Notes under the pieces: model-generated
Seen by the model: only the letters and a program-made list of their open reading frames with translations
Databases searched by the model: none
What the model was told of the DNA's origin: nothing
Part shown: positions 16,676 through 24,510 of the stretch, piece by piece
How positions within the stretch are numbered: the first letter of the stretch is position 1
How the letters are laid out: each line of letters opens with the position of its first letter
Assembly: GCF_025499425.1 (NCBI RefSeq)
Contig: NZ_JAIMCB010000015.1
Span: forward strand, 1 to 64,000
Origin: Acidiferrimicrobium sp. IK
GTDB lineage: Bacteria; Actinomycetota; Acidimicrobiia; Acidimicrobiales; Palsa-688
Reading direction: 5' to 3'
DNA: 64,000 nucleotides
Translations under genes and position numbers: made by a program

Positions 16676-17782
16676 TCAGCTGCTGTAGCCGAGCACCTTG
16701 TCAGCGTTTTGCACGTACTGGTTGGTGTAGGTCTTGCTCAGGTCCACCGGCTTGGTGATGTTCCCGGCGATCTTGTCCAGGTTGAGGGCCGTCTGCGGGC
16801 CGCTCGCGGGCATGATCGCGGTCGGGATGAACTGCCCGTAGTCGGTGGTCAACGCCTTCACGTAGTCGGCCTTGGACGACAGGGCATTCGACACGAACTG
16901 CGCCGGGAGGTTGTTGGCCACGTCGGCTGCGGTGTGAGTGCCGATCCAGTGCATGGTCTCGACCATCGCCGTCACGACGTTCTGGGCGGCCTGCGGGTGG
17001 CTGTCCACCCAGCTCTGGAGGGTCAGGACTCCGGCGGCCGGGTAGGCGCCTCCCAAGTTTTGGACAGTGCCGGTCGTGGTGGCCAGGTCGATGGCGGAGT
17101 AGCCGATGCCCTTGGACTCGATGGCGTTGACCGTGGGCTGTGAGGTGATGCCGCAGGCTATGCGGTGGTTTTGCAGCGCGCTGATGAGGGTGCTGCCGGC
17201 GCCGACGCCGATCCGGCTGAAGTCCTTGGTGGTCAGCCCGGCGCGAGCGGCCAGGTAGAGGACCAGGTCGTCGGTGCCCGAGCCGAGGTCGGTGACGCCG
17301 ATGGACTTGCCCTTGAAATCGGCGGCGGTGTGAACGCCGCTGCCGTTGGCGCACATGATCCGCTCACCGGGTGCGCCGGCCAGCTGGGCTAGGTCGATGA
17401 CGTCCTTGCCCTTCTGCTGGAAGTCGATGGTGTGGATGTACCACGCCCCGGCCAGGTCGACCTGGCCCGACGCCATGGCGTCCTCGGCGCCGACTCCGCC
17501 CTGCTGCTCGGTGGAGAGCACCATGTTGATGCCGTGCTTCTTGAAGAAGCCGAGGTCGTAGCCGAGCTGGTACTCCAGGTAGATCTGCTTGTCGATGCCA
17601 CCGACCATCATGGTGACCGTCGTGAGCTTGGTGCTGCCGGCGGCGGCGGTGCTACCAGAGCTGCTGGCGGCAGCGGCCGGCTTGCTGGTGGTGGTGCTGG
17701 AGCTGCCGCAGGCGGATGCGGCGGCGGCCAGTGCGGCGGTGGCGATGGCCAGGCATTTGGTCCTGCGGTTGGTGCGGAACAT
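16676..17782 (-). CDS. ABC transporter substrate-binding lipoprotein, NMT1/SsuA/ThiY type
   Basis: 368 aa. Lipoprotein signal with lipobox ASAC (Cys at about 25), followed by a Ser/Thr/Ala-rich linker. The mature part has the NMT1 fold: YQLGYDLGFFKKHGINMVL, AMASGQVDLAGAWYIHT, FKGKSIGVTDLGSGTD. Members bind sulfonates, nitrate, thiamine precursors, riboflavin or aromatic acids, so the ligand is open. Start is the ATG at 17782, with a strong AGGGGGG ribosome site ten bases before it. It is the last gene of an ATPase-permease-binding protein operon and is separated from the permease by 167 bases. Confidence 0.87.
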   Translation of the reverse strand: MFRTNRRTKCLAIATAALAAAASACGSSSTTTSKPAAAASSSGSTAAAGSTKLTTVTMMVGGIDKQIYLEYQLGYDLGFFKKHGINMVLSTEQQGGVGAEDAMASGQVDLAGAWYIHTIDFQQKGKDVIDLAQLAGAPGERIMCANGSGVHTAADFKGKSIGVTDLGSGTDDLVLYLAARAGLTTKDFSRIGVGAGSTLISALQNHRIACGITSQPTVNAIESKGIGYSAIDLATTTGTVQNLGGAYPAAGVLTLQSWVDSHPQAAQNVVTAMVETMHWIGTHTAADVANNLPAQFVSNALSSKADYVKALTTDYGQFIPTAIMPASGPQTALNLDKIAGNITKPVDLSKTYTNQYVQNADKVLGYSS

Positions 17783-17949
17783 CAGTGGGTCCCCCCTGTG
17801 AGGTGAGTGTCGTGGACTGCTAGGTGCTGCTGGGTGCTGCTGGGTGTCTGCTGTGGGTGCTTCCAATGGGCGCGCGGGTGGCCGATGCCCTCCTCCTGCT
17901 CGTGGTTTGTTGCGACTGGGCCGGGGGCGCTGATGGCGCCCGGCGGTTG
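17783..17949 (-). promoter_or_regulatory. Leader between permease and binding-protein gene, with short repeats
   Basis: 167 bases without a gene. In mRNA sense it is rich in C and A. It holds about three imperfect copies of a 10-base unit (plus strand GGTGCTGCTG, 17823-17856) and ends with the AGGGGGG ribosome site. Such a leader may let the binding protein be made in excess over the membrane subunits through mRNA processing or its own promoter. No clear promoter was found. Confidence 0.35.
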
Positions 17950-18834
17950 TCAGATCCCGGCGGTCGACTCCGACGCCGACGGCGGGCGCCAGGACAGCAG
18001 CCGGTGCTCGCCGAGAGAGATCACGTACTCCGCGGCCAGCGTGATCGCCGCGATGATCACCATGGTGGCGAACACCGTGTCGGGGTCGAAGTGGTTCTGG
18101 GCGGTGGAGATGACCAGGCCCAGGCCCTTCTGGGCGCCCAGGAACTCGCCGACGATGGCGCCGATCACCGAGAACCCGAACGCCACGTGCAGGCTGGCGA
18201 TGATCCAGGTCAACGCGGAGGGAAGGATGACGTGGCGGTTGACGTCGACCCGCGACCCGCCGAGCACCCTGACGTTGTTGATCAGGTTGCGGTCGACCTC
18301 CCGCACGCCTTGGAAGGCGTTGAAGAACACCACGAAGAACACCAGCACCGCGGCCAGCAGCACCTTTGAGGTGGTGCCGAACCCGAACGCCACCACGAAG
18401 ATCGACCCGAGCACGATGCGGGGGATGGCGTTGGCGACCTTGATGAACGGCCCTGCTACTTCGGCCAGGAAGCGGGACTGCCCGAGGGCGATGCCGAACA
18501 CGATGCCGCCGACCACGCCATAAACGAATCCGAGCATGGCCTCCTTCATCGTCACGCCGATCTGCGACCACACCGAGCCGTAGGCGGTGCCGTGCACGAA
18601 CAGGTCACGCAGCGCCTTGGCGATCCCGGATGGCTGCCCGAAGAAGAACGGGTCGACGATCTTCCACGCGGTGAACAGCTGCCAGCCGCCGATGATGAAC
18701 ACGAGCAGCACCAGCCGAGCCAGGTTGACCCTGAGGATCCGGCGACGGTTGCGCTGCCGGGCGGTGGAGGCGATGGACAGCTCGTCGTTGGCCGGCGCCG
18801 TCGGCCGCCCGGTCGGGTCGAGGACACTGGTCAT
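17950..18834 (-). CDS. ABC transporter permease, SsuC/TauC type
   Basis: 294 aa from the ATG at 18834, overlapping the ATPase stop (ATGA). About six membrane helices. The BPD_transp_1 EAA loop reads EVDRNLINNVRVLGGSRVDVNRHVILPSA, and GFSVIGAIVGEFLGAQKGLGLVI is typical of the nitrate/sulfonate/taurine permease family. N-terminal 30 residues are cytoplasmic and basic. It forms the membrane pore with the ATPase encoded just upstream and the lipoprotein encoded downstream. Confidence 0.88.
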   Translation of the reverse strand: MTSVLDPTGRPTAPANDELSIASTARQRNRRRILRVNLARLVLLVFIIGGWQLFTAWKIVDPFFFGQPSGIAKALRDLFVHGTAYGSVWSQIGVTMKEAMLGFVYGVVGGIVFGIALGQSRFLAEVAGPFIKVANAIPRIVLGSIFVVAFGFGTTSKVLLAAVLVFFVVFFNAFQGVREVDRNLINNVRVLGGSRVDVNRHVILPSALTWIIASLHVAFGFSVIGAIVGEFLGAQKGLGLVISTAQNHFDPDTVFATMVIIAAITLAAEYVISLGEHRLLSWRPPSASESTAGI

Positions 18835-19730
18835 GCCGCACCTCCAGTGGTCGCCGCCGCCGGGGCGATCGGATTGCCTTGCTTGGCGTACGCCCGCTGC
18901 ACCTCGTCTTTGAGCGACTCCCAGATCTGGTGCTGGAGCTCGAGGAATCGGGGCTGGAAACGCACGTCTTGCACTGCGCCTCGCGGTCTGGGGAGGTCGA
19001 TGTCGTAGACGTCTTTCACCGTGCCGGGCCCGGCGGTCATCACGATCACCTTGTCGGCCAGCGCGATGGCCTCCTCCAAGTCGTGGGTGATGAACAGCAC
19101 CGACGGCCGGCTCTGCTCCCACAGCCGCAACAGCTCGTTGGACATGATGGCCTTGGTCTGCACGTCGAGGGCGCCGAAGGGCTCGTCCATGAGCAGGATG
19201 GACGGCTCGTTGATGAGCGCGGCGGCCATCGCGGCCCGCTTGCGCATGCCGCCCGACAGCTGGTGGGGGTGGTGGCTCTCGAAGCCGCTCAGCCCTACCC
19301 GGCGCAGCCAGTCCCTGGCCTGCCCGAGGGCCTCCTTCTTGGAGGCGCCGCGGAACATCGGCCCCATCGCCACGTTGGCCTCCACCGACTTCCAAGGCAG
19401 GAGAGCGTCGGCTTGGAACATGAAGCTGGTGCCCTTCACGACACCCTGCACCTGGTGCCCGTCGGCGTACACGGAGCCGGCGGTGGGGTGCTCGAGGCCT
19501 GCGACGAGAGTCAAGGTGGTGGACTTACCGCAGCCGGTCGGTCCCACCACCGCGCAGAACTCGCCGGGAGCCACCCGCAGCGAAACATCCTTGATGGCGG
19601 TGAACATCTCACCCGTCGGGGTGGCGAAGCGCTTGGTCACGCCCTCCAAGACGATGCGGTCGCCGCCGGCGTCGGCGTGCGCTGCGTCGGCCGAACGGTC
19701 CGGCGCAGCTTTGGAAGCTGCAGCTGCCAT
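18831..19730 (-). CDS. ABC transporter ATP-binding protein, SsuB/TauB type
   Basis: 299 aa. Walker A GPTGCGKST (63-71), Q-loop MFQADALLPWKSV, signature LSGGM (158-162), Walker B ILLMDEPFGALD (178-189) and H-loop THD. The Q-loop and D-loop match the nitrate/sulfonate/taurine importers. N-terminal 25 residues and the C-terminal Ala-rich tail are extensions. First gene of the operon, preceded by an AGGGGGG ribosome site; divergent from a CitA-type sensor kinase across 138 bases. Confidence 0.9.
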   Translation of the reverse strand: MAAAASKAAPDRSADAAHADAGGDRIVLEGVTKRFATPTGEMFTAIKDVSLRVAPGEFCAVVGPTGCGKSTTLTLVAGLEHPTAGSVYADGHQVQGVVKGTSFMFQADALLPWKSVEANVAMGPMFRGASKKEALGQARDWLRRVGLSGFESHHPHQLSGGMRKRAAMAAALINEPSILLMDEPFGALDVQTKAIMSNELLRLWEQSRPSVLFITHDLEEAIALADKVIVMTAGPGTVKDVYDIDLPRPRGAVQDVRFQPRFLELQHQIWESLKDEVQRAYAKQGNPIAPAAATTGGAA

Positions 19731-19826
19731 GAGTCCCCCCTGAGAGCCTCGTCAACGAATCCGGGAAGGACCGTAGAGGTCGGACAGCGAGGCTCACCGG
19801 TTACGATCAGATGTTTACCGTAGAGA

Positions 19827-19855
19827 TTGATTCTTACGCTTTTGCTCATTTAGAT
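19827..19855 (+). promoter_or_regulatory. Possible promoter of the two-component system
   Basis: TTGATT (19827-19832), a 17-base spacer and TTAGAT (19850-19855), in the only A/T-rich patch of the 138-base divergent region. The -10 match is weak. A GGAGAG ribosome site follows before the ATG at 19869. Confidence 0.35.
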
Positions 19856-19868
19856 CGGAGAGTCGAGC

Positions 19869-21494
19869 ATGCCGAGGGGAGGCCGGGTCCGGCACCGCAA
19901 GCTGTCCAGACGGATCTTCACCATGCAGGTGGTGGTGATGGTCGTCGCGGTAGCCGTGGGGTTTGGGCTCTATCTCCGCCTTCTGCGCAGCGATCTGAAC
20001 CATCAGTATGAGTACCAGGCGCTGGTGGTCGCCCGAACCGCGGCCGCCGACCGCTCGATCCAGCAGTCCATGGCGGCCGGCGACCCGGGCGGGACGGTGC
20101 AGGCCTCCGCCGAGCGGCTCCGCAACGTGATGGGCGCCTCCTACATCGTGGTGCTGGACCGCAGCGGCGTGCGCCACTCCCACCCCAACCCGGCCCTCGT
20201 CGGCCAGGCCGTCAGCGAGCCGCTCGTCGCCCTCGACGGCCGCGAGCACGTCGACGTCGACTACGGCAGCTTGGGCATATCCGCGAACGGCAAGGCGCCG
20301 CTGTACTCCCCGACGGGGGCCGTCATCGGCGAGGTGTCCGCCGGCATCCCCGAGCGCCGGGTGGAGGCCGCGCTCAGCAGCTCGCTGCCCACCCTCTATG
20401 TGTACTCGGCGCTGGCGCTGCTGGCCGGCGCGATCGCTTCCCTGGTGCTGGCCCGCCGCCTCAAGCAGCAGACCTTCGGCCTGGAGCTCGACGAGATCGC
20501 CACCCTCCTCCAAGAACGCGAGGCGATGCTCCACGGAATCCGCGAGGGGGTGGTCACTATGGACACCGACGGGCGGGTGTCGCTCATCAACGAGGAAGCC
20601 CGCCGGCTGTTGGGCGTGACCGGCGCGGCGATCGGGCGGCCGCTCTCCGAGCTCTTGGAGCCGGGTCCGGTCCGCGAGGTCCTCACCGGTCACCACGGTG
20701 AGGTGGTGGACCAGACGGTGCTGACGTCGGGCTACGCCTTGGTGGTGACCCGGATGCCGGTCGCGCACGGCGGCCGGCCCCTCGGCGCGGTGGCCACCGT
20801 CCGTGACCGCACCGAGACCCTCGGACTGCTCCGCGAGCTCGACAGCGTCCGCAGCCTGACCGACGCGCTGCGGGCCCAGCAGCACGAGCACGCCAACCGG
20901 ATGCACGTCCTGACCGGCCTTTTGGAGTTGGGACGCTACGAGCACGCCTCGTCGTACCTGCAGGAGATCTCCCATATGGCGGCCGATCACGCCGAGACCC
21001 TCCGCGACTCGGTGGGCAACCCGGTGGTGCTGGCTCTGCTGGTGGCCAAGGCCAGCATCGCCAGCGAGCAGGGGGTGCGCCTCGACATCGATGTGGACGA
21101 CGACGGCGGCGACGCCCCGCTGCTCGACGAAACCGTCGACACCCGGGTGCTGGTGACCGTGATCGGCAACCTGGTCGACAACGCCATCGATGCCGCGGCG
21201 GGTCGCCCCGGCGGCGAGGTGCGCCTCCGCCTCCGGCGCGACGAGGCATCAATGCTTCACATCACGGTGTCCGACAACGGCCCTGGCATCCCCGACCCGG
21301 CGGTGGTGTTCCGCGACGGGTACACCACCAAGAGTTCGGTCGCGCTGGCCGGGCGGGGCCTGGGCCTGGCGCTGGTCCACGGCCTGGTCACTCGGGCCGG
21401 AGGGACCATCGCCGCCCACAACGACCACGGAGCGGTGTTCGAGGTGACCCTCCCCGAAGGGTCAGCCGCCCCGCTCGAAGCCGGTCGAGCGTGA
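19869..21494 (+). CDS. Sensor histidine kinase, CitA/DcuS type
   Basis: 541 aa. Membrane helix at about 19-38, an extracytoplasmic sCache/PAS-like domain (about 40-175) containing SYIVVLDRSGVRHSHPNP and GEVSAGIPERRVEAAL, second helix (about 177-198), a cytoplasmic PAS domain (about 215-320; GVVTMDTDGRVSLINEEARRLLG), then a kinase core. The phospho-acceptor box HEHANRMHVLTGLLELG has His339. N-box NLVDNAIDAA, G1 DNGPGIPD and G2 GRGLGLALVHGLV are complete. The family senses citrate or C4-dicarboxylates through the Cache domain. Its stop overlaps the response-regulator start. Confidence 0.9.
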   Translation: MPRGGRVRHRKLSRRIFTMQVVVMVVAVAVGFGLYLRLLRSDLNHQYEYQALVVARTAAADRSIQQSMAAGDPGGTVQASAERLRNVMGASYIVVLDRSGVRHSHPNPALVGQAVSEPLVALDGREHVDVDYGSLGISANGKAPLYSPTGAVIGEVSAGIPERRVEAALSSSLPTLYVYSALALLAGAIASLVLARRLKQQTFGLELDEIATLLQEREAMLHGIREGVVTMDTDGRVSLINEEARRLLGVTGAAIGRPLSELLEPGPVREVLTGHHGEVVDQTVLTSGYALVVTRMPVAHGGRPLGAVATVRDRTETLGLLRELDSVRSLTDALRAQQHEHANRMHVLTGLLELGRYEHASSYLQEISHMAADHAETLRDSVGNPVVLALLVAKASIASEQGVRLDIDVDDDGGDAPLLDETVDTRVLVTVIGNLVDNAIDAAAGRPGGEVRLRLRRDEASMLHITVSDNGPGIPDPAVVFRDGYTTKSSVALAGRGLGLALVHGLVTRAGGTIAAHNDHGAVFEVTLPEGSAAPLEAGRA

Positions 21495-22162
21495 TCCGCA
21501 CGCTGGTCGTCGACGACGACTTCCGGGTGGCGGAGCTGCACGCCGCGTTCGTGGAGCGGGCCGCGGGGTTCGAGGTGGTCGGCCGGGCCCACACCTCCCG
21601 CCAGGCGCTGGAGGCCGCGGTGACCCTGCAACCGCACCTGGTGCTGCTCGATCTGTACCTGCCCGACCTGCCGGGGCTGGAGCTGCTCGCCCGCTTCAGA
21701 GCCCTGGACCACGCCCCCGACGTGATCGTGGTCACCGCGGCGCGCGACGTCGCCACGGTGCGGGCCGCGATGCGCAACGGGGCGCTGCACTACCTGGTCA
21801 AGCCGTTCGACGCCCGGCGACTGGTCGAGCAGCTCGACGCTTACCGCCGGTGGCAGGCGGACATCACCCGGCTGGCAGAGGCATCCCAGGACGACGTCGA
21901 CCGTCTCTACGGGCGCATCGGTGCGCCACCACCCGGGCCGGGCGGCCACAGCCGGGCCGACGAGCCGACCGCACAGCTGATCCTCGAGGCGCTGCGCGCC
22001 GCTGCGGAGCCCCTCACCGCCAACGAGGTCGCCACCGCGGTGGGCATCAGTCGGCCGACCGCGCAGCGGTATCTGGCGTGGCTCCACGAGCACGGACACG
22101 TCGAGCGCCAGCTGCGCTACGGCAACGCCGGCCGGCCGTCGCACCGCTACTCGGTCGCCTGA
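21491..22162 (+). CDS. Response regulator, CitB/DcuR type
   Basis: 223 aa from a GTG that overlaps the kinase stop (GTGA). Receiver domain with phospho-acceptor Asp54 in LVLLDLYLPDLPG and the conserved Lys in HYLVKPFDARRL. The C-terminal HTH region reads TANEVATAVGISRPTAQRYLAWLHEHGHVER, as in CitB/DcuR regulators, rather than an OmpR winged helix. Probable target: the divergent ABC importer operon next door, or a carboxylate transporter elsewhere. Confidence 0.9.
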   Translation: MIRTLVVDDDFRVAELHAAFVERAAGFEVVGRAHTSRQALEAAVTLQPHLVLLDLYLPDLPGLELLARFRALDHAPDVIVVTAARDVATVRAAMRNGALHYLVKPFDARRLVEQLDAYRRWQADITRLAEASQDDVDRLYGRIGAPPPGPGGHSRADEPTAQLILEALRAAAEPLTANEVATAVGISRPTAQRYLAWLHEHGHVERQLRYGNAGRPSHRYSVA

Positions 22163-22241
22163 ACATCCCCGCTGCCACCGTCGGGCAGCCACCACCGCCG
22201 ATCGTGCAGGCTGGGGTCATCGGGAACGAGAGGAGCGGTAC

Positions 22242-22802
22242 ATGCCGATCAGCAGGTTCGCAGTGACCCAGCCAGAAGACCTGCCCGACGACCTGCGCGA
22301 GCGGGTCGGCGCCATCGCCGAGCGGTCCGGGTTCGTCCCCAACATCTTCCTTGCTCTCGGCCACCGACCGGCGGAGCTGCGGGCGTTCCTCGACCATCAC
22401 GACGCTTTGATGGAGCGCTCCGGAGGGCTGAGCAAGGCGGAACGGGAGCTGGTGGTGGTAGCCACCTCCGGCGCCAACCACTGCGCCTACTGCGTGGTGG
22501 CGCACGGCGCCATCCTCCGGATCCGAGCCAAGGACCCCCGGCTGTCCGACCACGTCGCGGTCAACCCTTGGGGCGTGGAGCTGCCGGCCCGCAGCCGGGC
22601 GATCGTCGACATGGCTTTGGCGCTTACCCGCGAGCCGGAGCGCTTCGGCGAGGAGGATCTGGCCGCGGCGCGAGCCGCGGGGTTGAGCGACGAGGAGATC
22701 TGGGACGTCGGGGCCATCACCGCCCTCTTCGCCATGTCCAACCGGCTCGCTCATCTCTGCGCGCTGGTCCCCAACCCGGAGTTCCACACCTTGGGCCGCT
22801 GA
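22242..22802 (+). CDS. AhpD-like peroxidase-related protein (CMD family)
   Basis: 186 aa. The carboxymuconolactone-decarboxylase/AhpD fold shows the redox motif Cys81-Ala-Tyr-Cys84 with His88 (NHCAYCVVAHGA), the active site of AhpD-type thiol peroxidases. The protein belongs to the subgroup of uncharacterised peroxidase-related enzymes that start with a PNIFLALGHRPAELRAFL block. A GAGAGGAG ribosome site precedes the ATG. Cytoplasmic. It lies next to a TetR regulator and a peroxiredoxin-like gene, which suggests a thiol or peroxide stress role. Confidence 0.83.
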   Translation: MPISRFAVTQPEDLPDDLRERVGAIAERSGFVPNIFLALGHRPAELRAFLDHHDALMERSGGLSKAERELVVVATSGANHCAYCVVAHGAILRIRAKDPRLSDHVAVNPWGVELPARSRAIVDMALALTREPERFGEEDLAAARAAGLSDEEIWDVGAITALFAMSNRLAHLCALVPNPEFHTLGR

Positions 22803-22826
22803 CCCTCGATCCGCGTCACCCTTGGT

Positions 22827-22876
22827 TGGACTTGACAGTCCAGTGTCTCTCGACCGACACTGGACTCATCAGTCCA
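22827..22876 (+). promoter_or_regulatory. Twin 16-bp operators and promoter before the TetR gene
   Basis: Two copies of TGGACT-N4-AGTCCA lie at 22827-22842 and 22861-22876, 34 bases apart (about three helical turns). Both are perfect in the six-base arms. A -35 element TTGACA (22832-22837) lies inside the first copy, and an 18-base spacer leads to GACACT (22856-22861), so a bound repressor would block RNA polymerase. AGTCCA half-sites are typical for TetR-family repressors. The most likely binder is the TetR protein encoded just downstream. Confidence 0.75.
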
Positions 22877-22968
22877 CTTGTTGTGTTAGGGAGCCCCGAT
22901 GCCCGTCGCCATGCGCGAACAGTCCCTCACGTCAATGCCACGCTCGGCGCGCCGGGGGGACCGCGGCA

Positions 22969-23535
22969 ATGGCTGAGACCGCCCGGCTGACCCAGAAGGG
23001 GTTGCGCACCCGCGAACGGATCATCGACGCGGCCGGCGAACTCTTCTTGACGCAGGGGATGGCAGCGACGACCTTGGACGACGTCAAGGCGGCCGCCGGC
23101 GTCAGTAGCTCACAGCTCTACCACTACTTCGAAAGCAAGGGCGACCTCGTCCTGCGAGACTGGGCCCGCTTCGTCGTGGACAACTTCCGTTCGTTCGACT
23201 GTTGCGGCGGATGTCCGCTTGGTTCGCTGGGCGGCGAGGCCGCCGAGTACGAGGAGCGGGCCAGGCAGGCCATCTCCGCCAGCCTCCGACGGTGGGAGGG
23301 CGTGCTACGCGAAGCTCTCACCCAGCTGGCCGACAGCGGCCAGCTGGGTCTCGGTGCGGATCCCGGGGCGCTGGCGATCGTCCTCGTCGTCGCCCTGGAG
23401 GGCGGACTTCTGCTGGGAAAGATCCATCGGAGTTCACGCCCGCTCGAAGTCGCTCTGGCGCATGCCATCGACCACATCGCCAGCTTTTCCGCCCCCGCCC
23501 GCCCTTCGTGGGCCGCCGAGATGGTGTCCAACTAG
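22969..23535 (+). CDS. TetR/AcrR-family transcriptional regulator
   Basis: 188 aa from the ATG at 22969. An earlier in-frame ATG at 22822 would include the operators, so it is rejected. HTH domain: RERIIDAAGELFLTQGMAATTLDDVKAAAGVSSSQLYHYFESKGDL. The ligand domain starts with FDCCGGCPLGSLGGEAAEYEERAR; the three Cys close together at about residues 73-77 might respond to thiols or oxidants. The TetR_C part is AISASLRRWEGVLREAL. Presumably represses its own promoter and perhaps the neighbouring redox genes. Confidence 0.85.
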   Translation: MAETARLTQKGLRTRERIIDAAGELFLTQGMAATTLDDVKAAAGVSSSQLYHYFESKGDLVLRDWARFVVDNFRSFDCCGGCPLGSLGGEAAEYEERARQAISASLRRWEGVLREALTQLADSGQLGLGADPGALAIVLVVALEGGLLLGKIHRSSRPLEVALAHAIDHIASFSAPARPSWAAEMVSN

Positions 23536-23576
23536 GCCGACCGTTGCCAGGGTGCCTCGCCCAACGGCGCCCCGAG

Positions 23577-23596
23577 TTTGGTGTTGATAATCCAAA
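23577..23596 (+). promoter_or_regulatory. TTTGG-N10-CCAAA motif before the peroxiredoxin-like gene
   Basis: The 20-base element TTTGGTGTTGATAATCCAAA has inverted 5-base ends and lies 113 bases before the ATG at 23710. A near-identical copy (two differences in 20) precedes the membrane-protein gene at 24511. The identity continues for several bases behind it (ACCNGCCTGNGA). Confidence 0.6.
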
Positions 23597-23709
23597 ACCC
23601 GCCTGTGATGCTCAGGCTGACGAGCCGAGGATCCGGGCCGACGCCGCGATCGCGTCGCCGAGCTTCGCGGCCGGCTCGTCCCAATCAGCGCAACGACGGG
23701 AGCAGAAGC

Positions 23710-24288
23710 ATGCGAGCAGACATCGTTCCGGGATCCGCCTTCCCCGACTACGAACTGCCCGACCAAGAGAACATCAGCCGGCGGCTGAGTGAGATCCAGG
23801 GCGACGACCCGCTAATCCTGACCCTGGCGCGGGGCCACTACTGCCCAAAGGAGCACCTGCAGCACCGCGACCTCGCCGCGCTGTACCCCAAGATCGCCGT
23901 CGCATACACCAAGATCGCGACGATCTCGACCGACCCTCACCACACCAGCCAGGAGTTCCGCCTGGCTGTCGGCGCCCAGTGGCCCTTCTTGTCAGACCCT
24001 GAGCGGGTCGCGCAGAAGGACCTCGACATCAAGGAGTACACCGACCCCGAGAACGACCCGATGATCCCGCACACGCTGGTGCTCAAGCCCGGCCTGGTCG
24101 TCCACAGCATCTACAACGGTTACTGGTTCTGGGGCCGGCCATCGGTCAGCGAGCTGTGGCGTGACCTCCGTGACGCGAGCCGGGCGATCCGTCCCGACTG
24201 GGACCTCGCCGGGCCGGGCCTGCAGGACGCGTGGAGTGCGGGTGACCGCTCGCAGTTCCACGGCTGGAACAGGGCCGACCGGGGGTAA
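23710..24288 (+). CDS. Peroxiredoxin-like (AhpC/TSA) protein
   Basis: 192 aa from the ATG at 23710 with a GGGAG ribosome site; the frame is open upstream but lies across the regulatory motif. Thioredoxin-fold core: PGSAFPDYELPDQE, then LILTLARGHYCPKEHLQHRDLAALYPKIAVAYTKIATISTDPHHTSQEF. The single Cys of RGHYCPKE replaces the classical peroxiredoxin P-x3-T-x2-C motif. No resolving Cys is visible, so it would be a 1-Cys enzyme or need a partner such as the AhpD-like protein nearby. HTLVLKPGLVVHSIYNGYWFWGRP is characteristic of this redoxin subgroup. Cytoplasmic. Confidence 0.8.
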   Translation: MRADIVPGSAFPDYELPDQENISRRLSEIQGDDPLILTLARGHYCPKEHLQHRDLAALYPKIAVAYTKIATISTDPHHTSQEFRLAVGAQWPFLSDPERVAQKDLDIKEYTDPENDPMIPHTLVLKPGLVVHSIYNGYWFWGRPSVSELWRDLRDASRAIRPDWDLAGPGLQDAWSAGDRSQFHGWNRADRG

Positions 24289-24339
24289 CCCCCACCGACC
24301 AGCAGTCCTGGTCTCCGCCGTGCCGGCGGGTTTTGTCGC

Positions 24340-24359
24340 TTTGGCGTTGAGAATCCAAA
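24340..24359 (+). promoter_or_regulatory. TTTGG-N10-CCAAA motif, second copy
   Basis: TTTGGCGTTGAGAATCCAAA, 151 bases before the ATG at 24511 in the 222-base gap behind the peroxiredoxin-like gene. It differs from the first copy at two positions and is followed by the same ACCNGCCTGNGA extension. Two copies in front of two adjacent genes point to shared control. Confidence 0.6.
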
Positions 24360-24510
24360 ACCGGCCTGCGAGGTTGCTTCGACAACTGCAGGCCCACTCC
24401 CCCGAAAGGTTTCCCTTGAGTCACATCGAACGATGGGCGCGCCGCGGCGCGCCCTGGACATCGCATCGCCGCGCCGCCGAGTGCGGCCAGCCACTGGAGC
24501 GAGTCTCACC

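Noticed and set aside
19731..19868. TPP or other vitamin riboswitch before the NMT1-type importer
   Set aside because: The 138-base gap shows none of the conserved THI-box or similar elements; it is better explained by divergent promoters.
22822..22968. Earlier ATG for the TetR gene
   Set aside because: It would place both operators and the promoter inside the coding region; the ATG at 22969 fits the start of the HTH domain.
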